Assembly (NCBI GenBank): GCA_036877525.1
Contig: JAZGTH010000008.1
Coordinates: 10,446,001-10,510,000, forward strand
Length of the DNA: 64,000 bases
Direction: 5' to 3'
From: Chromobotia macracanthus
Taxonomy: Eukaryota > Chordata > Actinopteri > Cypriniformes > Botiidae
Below the pieces are notes generated by a model that saw only the letters and a program-made list of their open reading frames with translations, made no database searches and had not been told where the DNA came from. Below are positions 36,295 through 47,400 of this stretch, piece after piece. The position numbers and the translations under genes are program-made. How positions within the stretch are numbered: position 1 is the stretch's first letter; each line of letters begins with the position of its first letter.

Positions 36295-39200
36295 ATGTCT
36301 TTGGATGCCACATTCGCGCCGGATGTAAAGTCACGGTCTCTGGGCGAACCTCCGGAGCGCAACACGAGCAGCGCTCCGGATCCTTCGCACTTTCATTCGG
36401 GTATCGTTATCGCCGCCGTTTACGCGCTCATTATTATCGTTGGATTAATTGGTAACGTGACGCTCATCAGGACGTTTTGCATTGTGAAGTCCATGCGCAA
36501 TGTTCCCAATTTATTCATGTCGAGCCTGGCTCTCGGAGACGTGCTGCTCCTGGTCACCTGCGCGCCGGTGGACGCCAGCAAGTTTCTGGCGGACGAGTGG
36601 CTCTTCGGCCGGGTGGGTTGTAAACTCATCCCGTTCATCCAGCTCACGTCGGTCGGGGTGTCGGTGTTCACTCTCACGGCGCTGGCGGCGGACAGGTAAC
36701 AGCTTTCATGATAAAAATGTATTTGCTCATTATTTGGATGGGTCGTTTCCATAATACACTATACTAATACACAAAATAAACATGATAAAAAAGTTACAGG
36801 TAGGTTTAAATCAAGTGGTGGGGATTGTTTCCAGACAGCCCTCACCTAAATAATTCTATTCTGTATCATATATTATATTAATTATATTATATTATATTAT
36901 ATTATATTATATTATATTATATTATATTATATTATATTATATTATATTATATTATTATAGTCACAAACCATGTTTTACCATGTTAGATCAATTAGAAGTA
37001 GATTCTTAAAGCAGCAATTGCATGTTGCCACTTTTCACAGTGTATAAGCATCAGTTCTTCTGTCCCTGCACACCAGCCTCCAGTTTTATGCCTCTTTGAT
37101 GTGTCTGTTCTTCTGATAGTGTGTGATAGGAGCGGACGAACGGACATGAAAATCAACATGCCTAATGATGGAGATAAAAGACCTGCTCTCAGTTCTCTGC
37201 CTGTTTGTGTTGATGCCAAAGCACTCAAGAGTAGCCGTGAAACGGTGCATCTCCAGAGCTATGGATCAATTGAGCGTTGAGTTGCTCTGGATTTAAATGA
37301 GGGACAGTCAATATATGCAGTTACGTGGTGATGTCTGCTGCGGCTTACAAGATTATTTCCATAATTAAGATGACATTTCCAAAGTGAACAGTAACTGTGA
37401 AAAGTCAGAACTTGCGATTGCTATTTAGCTATTTCTACCCGATTGGTAGATGTCTGAAGCAGATTGCCAATTTGAATTGAGGCAATTTCATACTGAGGTT
37501 GTCTGTTCTATTACTAAAATAAGAATAAATTAGGAAAAAGGACAAAAATATGAAACAAAAACAGGTAGTGATCAGTTCTGAATAAGACTTTTGTTTTTGA
37601 ACATGTGGTCTGAGGTTTAAGTGCAGTGGGAAGTGTCATATTTACAGGGAATGAAAAGCATGATGGACAGATGGCATGTTCAGGTTGGAGGAGCTGAACT
37701 GCGGTTTGCCTGGTTGGCTTTGAATTTGGAAAAGAATAAGTACTTCCACTTCAGCTTTTAAAAGCTGTCTTCCATAACCAATTGTCTTCAAAGAGACTCT
37801 TGAAAAGACATTCTGAAGAGTGACATACTGTTATGATTATCAGAGAGGATATTAATGAGCGCCAGTAATGGAATTTATGGGATTCACATAACTGAACTCC
37901 TAAGACAGAGCAGGCTATAGAAAAACCATTGCCGCATAGGAACCCCATTTACATAACAGTTTTTATTTCCTGAATGTAATAAACAGCATTCAAAGTGATT
38001 CAGCTTTTATTCTTGCTAAAATGTTGTCATTTTTGTTTGATTTGTAATCTTTTATTGTAGTAGAAAATGTTCTGAAAGCTGCAATCTGTAACTTTTGCCT
38101 CTCTACTGCCATCTCTGTTTAAAACATAAAATTGCAGGTTACTTTATGTACTTTTCATGACGTATGTTGAAGTCAAATGAAGCCAAACTGACATTTTTCA
38201 GAAAGTCAGACCCGACCGCTCAGATTACAAATCATTATTCTCAACTTACTGTTGAGAATCGGGGTAAGGTAAGGAGCCATTGTGAATGGCTCCATAAGCA
38301 ATTTGTTAGGCTCTTGCTCAATAACTGATTTTTGTTCATTTTTAACTCCCAGAAAGTGACAGATTGCATCTTTAAGGTATGAGTCTCAATTAAAATGGCT
38401 CATGTAATATGGTCCCTTTCTTACTCTGTTTCCTAGATACAAAGCCATCGTCAAACCAATGGACATCCAGGCGTCTAATGCCACACTGAAGGTCTGCCTC
38501 AAAGCTGCCTCCATTTGGCTGCTCTCCATGGTGCTGGCTGTTCCAGAGGCTGTGTTCTCTGACCTCCACACCTTCCACATACCCAAGACCAACGAGACCT
38601 TCAGAGCATGTGCTCCGTACCCTCACGCTGGAGACCTGCACCCCAAAATCCACTCCATGAGCTCCTTCCTCATCCTGTACATCATTCCTCTCCTCATCAT
38701 CTCTGTGTACTACATCTTCATCGCCAGGAGTCTGATTCAGAGCGCGAGTAACATGCCAGTGGAGGGAAACGCACACATCAGCAGACAGGTGAGGTCAAAG
38801 TTCAAACGCTTCATCTGTTTTTAACAAAAAATGACATACACAAGTCTTTGTTAATGACTGTAACCCAGTATGTTTTACACCGTTTTTTTCATTTAAAATT
38901 GCCCAGCAATTCTAAAAACACAACAGAGTGTGTGTTTTCTAACTGGTTAAAATGATGCGTTACAGCTCAAAACAGCTCATCCATAGTCACCACTGTGAAG
39001 ACATTCTGAAATAAGGTTTATTTTTAACTAAACTTTTTTGTTAATTTGAATTATTCTGATAATGTAATTTCTAATACAGAGTGGCTTTGGCTTAATGTAA
39101 AAAAAGGATTTAAACTATTTGAACTAGAATGATTACCACTACTTTTGGTTCCCATTGTGGACTTTCAGTTCCCATTGTATCAAAATAAATTACTTTCTGT

Positions 39201-40754
39201 TCCAGTTGTGTTTTGCAGTTGCACTCACGTCTGCCTTTGTGGTATTATTTCTACTAATACTGCACAATAAAATTTTCTATATCCCTCATTTATCTAGGTT
39301 TAGCTTACAAAAACACAATGTGGAAAATACATACATAAATAGTTCTCAGGCCATTTCAGATTGACCCTGCTGGATGATTCACCCTTAATAGGGAACCATC
39401 ACTTGGATGTCATTAATGCTTTTTATATTGCTATAATATGAATCCTATTATTAAGTCTGAAAATTACAGTTCACGTACAAAGAGCGTCTGTATTGTTATA
39501 GATAGCCGTCATTTGTTATAATGACCTTTGAATTATGATTCTGTAGCTCTTGTTGAAAAGGCATTAACAGTCTCTGCTGCCCCTTTACTATGTGCATAAT
39601 ACAAAATACAGTACTTTGAATGTATTTGAAATGAACCCTTGATACGTAGTGTACAGTAATGCTTTAAAAACGTTCTTTGGAAATCATACCAAAAATTCCA
39701 ACATTTATATGCTAGGATAAAATATGAGACCATTTGGTTTCTGTTCCAAACAAACGCATCTTTCATGTATTTACAATGATTAATAATGCATTTAAAATAT
39801 ACAGGTCAAATGCAAACTGTTGCCACAGATCAACAGTCCCCATCTCAAATGTTCCTACCAACCCAGATAAAAGGGAACGCTCTCAGAACGTTGGCTAATG
39901 TCTTGTAAAAGTTCTCTCAAAGTGATCAAAAAAATCAGTAAAGTTTTACCTTTTTACTGTTATATATTATATTTACAGTTCTCCTATATCTCAGTGATAG
40001 AGCATTGTGTTAGCAGCACAAAAGGTTGTGGGTTTGATTCCCAGGGAGCCATGTACTAAGAAAATGTATAACTTGAATGTACTGTAAGTCGCTTTGGATA
40101 AAAGTGTCTGCCAAATGCATAAATGTAAATGTAATGTAATATGTTTTCATTACTTAATGGAAACATTAGGGTAATGTTCTTACAGCCTAAAATTGTTAGT
40201 TGGGAAACGATGATGACAATGACAACTATTATTATTATAATTGTTAAAGCTGAAGACGTGTCATTTTAACATTGAAAATCATTACACCCTTCAGATTAAA
40301 TTGTTTTTCAGTGTATGGATTCAACAAGAGACAACGTGTGATATTTACCCTCCTGCTCTTTGAATTATAGATTGAGTCAAGGATGCGTCTCGCCAAAACA
40401 GTGCTGGTGTTCGTGGGCCTTTTTGCCATCTGCTGGTTCCCCAACCATGTGATTTACCTCTACCGCTCGTACCACTACACAGAGGTGGACACCTCAATGG
40501 CTCACTTCATCTCCAGCATCTGTGCCCGCATCCTCGCTTTCACCAACTCCTGTGTCAACCCCTTCGCCCTCTACCTGCTTAGCAAATCTTTTCGAAAGCA
40601 GTTCAACAAACAGCTTTGCTGCTGCTGTCCGTCCATCTCCACACGTTCCCAAAACACGGTGCGAAACAACACGCGCCTCAGCTCCCTCAAAACCACCCAG
40701 AATCACTCTGTGGCCAGCTTTAGTCTTATCAATGGCAACGCTGTCTGCCATTAG
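36295..40754 (+). CDS. grpr: grpr, gastrin-releasing peptide (bombesin BB2) receptor
   Basis: Three exons, 36295-36695, 38437-38788 and 40371-40754, give 378 residues (human 384). It is a class A seven-transmembrane receptor with an N-glycosylation site at Asn23, TM1 with GNVTLI, and the conserved MRNVPNLFMSSLALGD. D-R-Y is at 133-135, split by the first intron. TM6 CWFP is at 272-275 and the NPFALY motif at 314-319. A palmitoylation-type run of four cysteines is at 334-337, and the tail ends FSLINGNAVCH. Cysteines in GRVGCKLIPF and FRACAPYPH form the expected extracellular disulfide. Family knowledge: it binds GRP/bombesin and signals through Gq. BB1 (NMBR) and BB3 are paralogues; the SFSLING tail and the near-exact TM2-TM3 match favour GRPR. 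A family B element begins about 22 bp after the stop. A distant AATAAA at 42544-42549 is one possible poly(A) site. Confidence 0.95.
36876..36958. repeat. (ATTAT)n pentanucleotide microsatellite in grpr intron 1
   Basis: About sixteen near-perfect pentamer units. Confidence 0.95.
38075..38377. mobile_element. Family C element, most complete copy, in grpr intron 1
   Basis: Ends aaagctgcaatctgtaact and aagtgacagattgcatcttt are inverted repeats. The body is about 300 bp (tctctactgccatctctg, aatcattattctcaactta) with no coding capacity. It lies about 60 bp before the exon 2 acceptor. Confidence 0.8.
39861..40205. mobile_element. Family A element split by a SINE insertion, grpr intron 2
   Basis: Left end acccagataaaagggaac; right end cctaaaattgttagttggg. 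A SINE at about 39982-40132 interrupts the body, and family A sequence resumes with ttcattacttaatggaaac. The order shows the SINE inserted after the family A element. Confidence 0.8.
39982..40132 (+). mobile_element. tRNA-derived SINE nested in the family A element
   Basis: The head ctcctatatctcagtgatag and the B-box-like ggttgtgggtttgattccc are followed by cgctttggataaaagtgtctgcc and aaatgcataaatgtaaatg. Confidence 0.85.
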
Positions 40755-40775
40755 GACTTTTGTTTTCTTTCAGTG

Positions 40776-40991
40776 TTAAAGGTACGGTACGCAATTTCGA
40801 GAGGCTAGCAACAGCAAGCTAGCTTTGAAAGCATAAGATTCCACCCTCCCTTCAGAGCGCTCTCCAAAGCCACGCCTCCTCCAAAACATACCACTGCAGT
40901 GCACAGAGGTATGCAAATACACAGTTTGACAGGCCGAACCGAATGCAATGATTGGACAAATGTTTCATGATCCTGCCCCTTCCACCAGCAG

Positions 40992-41022
<31 letters not shown>

Positions 41023-41106
41023 AACCACGTGATTGATTTCAGGATGTGGCGAGATTTTTAACCAGCATAAAAATTTGGTGGAAAAATCGCCTACCGTGTC
41101 TTTAAA
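40776..41106. mobile_element. Family B element in the grpr 3' untranslated region
   Basis: Starts ttaaaggtacggtacgc and ends gcctaccgtgtctttaaa, near-perfect terminal inverted repeats of about 15 bp. An (AT)n run sits inside at about 40989-41014. It begins about 22 bp after the grpr stop codon. Confidence 0.85.
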
Positions 41107-44100
41107 CCATAGTTAAAAAGTTTGTTGAAATAATATAAATGTTTGGTTGAAGGGAAATTTAGGAAGGTTTAGTTTTAATTGGTTGCCTGTTCGTTATTGT
41201 TGGATTGGAAATTGACCTGTTTACCTTTTCCCTCCAAAAAGGACAAATTAAAAGACAATTATGGAAAACAGGACTGAGGGTAATGATTATTTTTACTGAC
41301 TTACTGAGACTTTCAATGACCTCAAACAATTGTATGCTTAGTGAGTTCCTAAAATTTTGGAGATATTTTAAAAAAAAAGTGTTTTTTGAGGCAAACCCAT
41401 ATCAATGTGAAAGAATGAACAAATGTTATGTAATATACTTCATATTTATTTATTTAGTTTTATCCTGAATATTCGTATCAATACTTTATGGAGACTAGGT
41501 TCGAGAACAGTTTACAGAGGAAACTGGAGGCTTTGATTCAGATTTTAAATGTGAACAAACAGAGTCTGATCTGCTTTGCCTCTTCACAATAGAAAACGTG
41601 GAAGTCGTGTTAAAGGGCCTGTATGGATTATTGACTAATGCCAGGCTGGATGACTTGGTTAGCATTGGGTACATGGTAAATCCCAGCAGGAAAATGGATC
41701 AGGGTTCCCAGAATCGTTAATATATTTTTTTTGTAAATTAGTATTTTTAGAATGAAGAAAAGCTATTGTTTTCTTTATTGCAGGATTAACTTTCATGTTC
41801 TGTTGAAATTGATTTTAATGTTGTTTAGGGTCCCAGTAGGCAGATGTTTCTATTCTTTTAACCGATAACGGTTAAAACATTTATCAGATTTTCGCCCCAT
41901 AAGATTAGACAGCCATGAGGTATCAACCTGATTAACCTATTAATAATTTAAAAGTATATTTTTCAAGCAGGCTAGTCCCTTGCCAAAATGTTTAACTCTT
42001 TTGGCAAATTGTATTTGTTTCAGACTAGTACAGTCTTTCATTTGGTGTATTGTCATACACTGTTTATTTTTTTGTCCATAAAAGATACAATACTTGTGAC
42101 TTTTTCAAGATATTACCTGTAATGAGGAAAAGATGAATATGGAAATAATCTTGTTGTTGTGGACTTGTGATCTTGTTTTACCACAATAGTGAAACTAAAA
42201 AAATACCTGCAGGCATTACCTGTGATCATGTGACTGTTCTATTTACTGTGTAGCATAATAATAATTTATTATTAAGTTATATTCAGAGTTCATTATAGCT
42301 AATAATAGTTAGCTAGTTTTGTAAATATTGTGCCTTTCTAAAAAGACTTTCCATGTACGAACAGTACAATAGACAACAAATAAAAAAATAAATTGTATAA
42401 TGACATAAGCCGGAACCATATGGATTCTATTTATGTAACTTTAATAGTGTTTTGTCCTTTGTGGATTTTAAGAAACATTGTTACTATGAACTGTGCTTGT
42501 ATATAAAAGAGATGTTTAAAGGTTAAAAAAGTTTGTGTCACAGAATAAAGATCAGCGTACTGATTTAAAATGACATGAGTGTGAATAAATCATTTTTTCA
42601 ATTAATTTTTAATGGTTTTAGAACGTTTGGGGAGAGCTTCATCGTTCTCAATACAAATGTCAATAGTTTTCAGGTGACGGTTTTGAACTGTGATCCGAAA
42701 ATCATTTAAACCAGCGTTGAATTTAAGAGCAGCCATGTAATGTTTTTATATGCTCCACAGAGACATAACAGAGTCATATTTGTTCATTTTGGGATATTTG
42801 AGAAGATTATTTTCGGTAAAAATAGACATTAGAGAACATTGTTGAGGTCAGTCGGTCCTTTTAAGAATGTACTGGAAAATATCAGTTGTTTCCACTCCTA
42901 TCTGCTAATCTATTATTAAATGTTTTTCCAGTGGCGACACTGAAAGACTGACTGTATTTACTCAATTTGTTGCCATTTGTTGCTTAGTTTTATATGTGCT
43001 GTATTTTTTCTGTGAGATAGTTTTTGGTTTTGTTCCTATATTGACAGTGAAAACAAAATAAACACTCGTGCGGGAATACAGATGTAAATCTGTCACAATT
43101 ATTACGATAAGGGGAAATGAATCACTCACAGGTTCGTTATTATTATGGATCTTTTTTACAGCCTTGGTCACTGAGAAAGAAGTGTATATTGCGTGCCATC
43201 CATATATGATCGATTGTTTCCTCTGTTTAAAGAATGACTCTGTTTATACTGTAGGTGAGTTGTTTATGCTGAAGGGTGACAGGGACAGCGTCTGTGCAGC
43301 GAGAGATGATTCATGCCGGATTCGGCACATGTCCTCCTGAAGTTCATCTCCAAATTTGGCCCAGTATTGGAAGAGGTTGTATTTTAACCTTCAACGTTTG
43401 ATTGGCAGGGGTAATGATGGTGCCTGTTTTGATTAAAAATGATACTGTGCAGTGTCAAAGGTACATGAATGAGAGAAATTTGCAGACATATCTAAAAGCC
43501 CTGTATGTTTTGGAAGAACGTGGCATTTAGCAGTTACCCTGATTTGGGTTTCGGCTTGTCACTTTGAATCAGTCAGTGGTTTCCTTATGCGCCATATGTG
43601 TGTGTGTGTGTGTGTATGAGGTGGGGGTTACTTAACCATATACTGAGGACAAATTTGCACCTAAAAGTCAGCAAAATCTGACAAATCTCAGCCAAACCTC
43701 CATTTGGAGACATCATTTGTAAAAATGCTAGTAAATGGAGTAAATAAAAATATAGAAAATAGAGCTTTTTAATTGTAAAAATGCAGAAGGTTTTCTGTTA
43801 GAGTTAGAGTGTGGGTTAGGTTATATTGCTTATAACTAGTTGTGTATAAAAACAATAGAAGTCTATAGAAAGTCCCCATTTAGATATTTAAAGTAAATGT
43901 GTACGTGCGTGTGCACCTTTAAGACCATAATCACATTTCTACAAATGTTCAAACATGACAAGGTTGAATTTATTGTTGTAAACTGTCGCCTTGGAATCGT
44001 ATTGATCTGACACACAAATATGTTTCTCTATGGTGTTACAGATGCATGCTCAGCAAATCAATTTAACAGTCAGTGACTTTTACTGTGTAATGAAACATTT

Positions 44101-44226
44101 TATCTTGAATTATAGCCATAGTCGTCAGACCGCACAGATGGGCACCTTACACTGGACTAATATTGTGGTCCAGCATGACTACAGCATCCAGTGCTCCAGG
44201 TTTACTCAACAGTTGTTGATGTACAA
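41107..44226. other. Gene-poor DNA downstream of grpr
   Basis: AT-rich, probably grpr 3' untranslated sequence at first (AATAAA at 42544-42549), then intergenic. It contains a short (TG)n at about 43598-43615. No exon, RNA gene or conserved motif was recognised. Confidence 0.5.
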
Positions 44227-44227
44227 A

Positions 44228-44420
44228 AACCCCCCCCTTGGAGGAAAAATTTCTTTTAAAAAAAAAATTTTTTTTTAAAAAAAAAAAAAAAAAAAGGAAG
44301 GTTTTTTTTTTTTTTTTAAAAAAAAAAAAAAGAATTTCCCAAAAAAAAAAAACACTTTTTTTTTTTTTTTTTTTTAAAAAATTTTTTTTTTTTTTTTTTT
44401 AAAAAATAAAAAAAAAAAAA
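44228..44420. repeat. Homopolymer A/T block, likely sequencing or assembly artefact
   Basis: Alternating pure A and pure T runs of 8-24 bases with a few short C or G interruptions, entered abruptly after a run of eight C. This composition is unlike any nearby low-complexity DNA. Confidence 0.75.
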
Positions 44421-47400
44421 TGTAGATTTACAAGTTGATTTTGGAACATTATTTTGTGTGAATCCCATGTCAATTCTCATGGGAAACCCATGGAATCACG
44501 TGTTTTTGCACATGTAAGATTCATGTGTCTTTTCTTTAAGGGTTTTTGTGTACTACTACCACTAAAAATAATAATAATAATAATTTGATGATGATGGAAA
44601 TGAAGAATCATGTATTTATTTGAGGTCATCAGCATCCAAAACATTTCTTATATGAACTGCGTGAACTTGGAATGTAAACAGTGGATTGGCATAACATTCT
44701 AGCGTCAGTCTATTTTTGTTTTGTAATGGACAGTATCTTTCCATCACTCTCCTCTGGGCATGTGCAATGGGCTGTGCACTTCCTGTAAATACCTCATCAT
44801 CAATATCAGGGCATCATGGGAAATTGATCAAAGTAGTTTGGCGAGCGCTGCATCAACAACATACGTAATTGGACAGCTTCCCATTTTCTACACAGCTTTT
44901 GATAGTGTACACAAGCGCAGGAGCCAGGCATCTCTGGACAAGAGGATACATGTTGCAATAACATATCTGCAGTCTTTTACAATAATATATTAGGTGTTTT
45001 GATTGCCAAGAAAGAACTCTGTAGACAAATGAGAACATCTTGATTATGGCCTTAATGATTGTGTTACTTTGTTAATCTTTCAATGTCCTGGCCAAACATC
45101 GCAAAAACTGTTTTTGCAAATGCATTTTTTAACTATAGCCTTTCATCTGTTATCAGATGTTTTACAAGCTTCTGTCCGCTGATGGTATCTTTATAATTAG
45201 GTAAAACCACTGAAAACATTTCCCGAGCCAACATGCCAGACTTGTGAACTGTACATACAGTTTTCCTTTGGAATCGAAATCTATTAGGTTCATACTGCAG
45301 GAAAAGAGTAGTAACATTTCTGACATTGTAAAGATGCCTGTTGAATTCAAACACAGAAACATTAGTGCTATTTTCACACTGATTCAACAGAACTGAAGGG
45401 CATTTGGAATTTGGGGCAGCATGAATCAGCCTTTAAAGGGCACACAATGCATGCTGAGAAAGATCACATCCCCAAAATTCATATTTACAAACAAACAGAA
45501 AATGTATTGCTTAGGAAAGGTAACATCATTGTCATTTATAGGCTATGTATAGAATTTCTCAGTCCACTTTTCCCTGTAGCTATGTTTATAATATCATTTG
45601 TTATGGTAAAAAACAAATGAAAAATTGCTAAATGTGTGCATTGTCATAAACGTGCGTGTGTGTGTGCTCAGTTACGATGGACATGGATGATATAAAAAGA
45701 AGCTATATAGATGAAACAAAGCATTTCTTTGCAAGCAAGCCAGCACAAATGTCAAAGCAATCAAGTTTCCACAGTAAAACATATGTACAATAAAATGACA
45801 GGAAGCCAGTTTAAAAAAGGGCTGAATTCTTGGTATTTTGGAGTCTACTTGAAAAAACATTATTCTGGTGATTGAGCTTACAGATGCATTGATATTGCTT
45901 CCTGTAGGAACACTATAAACTCAGCTGTGATTCATGTTCTGCTTCCTGCACTTCTTAAATCATCATAAGAAAAAGAAAGATCATACACATCTATTACAGC
46001 AGACACAATGGTGCCCATTTTCTCAGACTCCCTTCCCATCGGAAGGCAAAAATACAAAAACTGGGCATGACTCCTACCCAGCTAACAGGGAACATTCTCA
46101 GAACATTAGCTAACATTCTCTTAAGGTTCGAATGACCAAGCAATAACAATAATATAATGTTCACTGTTCAAAATCTCCAGAGGTTTTAGGCACCTTCTTA
46201 GAACTTTCAAAATTATGTTTTAACGTTTTCTTTAAGTGAATGGAAATGTCAGAAAAACGTTCTTACAACCTAAAATTGTTAGCTGGGTGCTTTTTCATAT
46301 TTCTTTTGTAATGAGTTGCAAAAGATGTTGTAAGTGTTTCTCTGGCTATCTTTGACAGATTCTGCAGCTTTTTCAAATTAAATCTAAAGCCTGAGGGGAA
46401 GCACAACAAATCTGCCAAAAATGTCACAGTTGAATTGGCCTTCCCAACACTTTGCAACTCTCAAGATTAATTTCCCTTCATTACTTATGCCGCAGGACAC
46501 ATGCAATTCATCAATTCAATGATTTTTCTAACGGCCCGATTGACTTGTGTGCTTTTTAAAGGGTGAAATGGGTTGACTAAGTTGAATAACCATGTGGGTG
46601 ACATTAACTGCAGTCTTGCTGCCCATAAAGACAGGTAATTATTCGCCAGGTGCTGCTAATCAAACGATTAGCACAAAAGAAAGTGTGAGGCCCTGTACAG
46701 ACCTTTAGCTTACCAAACCAGCATGATTGTAAGGCAATTTCCGAACAATATGAAGTGCATTATCCGATAGTTAGGAGTTAATTGCAAACTGAAAACATCA
46801 AGTCAATGAGTTGGCTGTTCTATAAAATTCATATATGGCTATTTATGTATGGCATATTAATATATAGGCCTATGCAAAAACGTAGTAAAATGCATTATTT
46901 ATACGTGTCACTATGAGACAAATTTGGCCCCAGGGTCTTATAGACTGAACACTTAATTGTAAATGGTGGTTTGGTGTCAGAAGTACTGAGACTCTAAAGT
47001 GCCTGGTGGCTGCGTCTTTTGACAGCCTGTTACTGGAAATAAATGGCATGGTCATCTCATGATTGCAATCTAAAAATATGAAGTTCCTGAAGTGAGATTT
47101 GCAGTTTTTTGCACACATGAATTTTTTTTTTCTACAATAAAGTCCATTTCACAGGCTCCTTTGTTTTGGCTTATATTACATTCGGGTCAGTGCATTCTGT
47201 ATTTAGTAATTTAGCACAGTTTCAAATGAAATGATGAAAAACTAGTATATCAAACCATCATTTCGCAAACTAGATCACAACCTAAGAATTCAAGCACTGT
47301 AAAGTCATTGCAGGTTGTTGTGAAGCAACATGTAGGCCACAACAGATTTTGTAGATGTATTATTTCTTTCTTCTAATAGCACCCCATGATGTTTCTGTGT

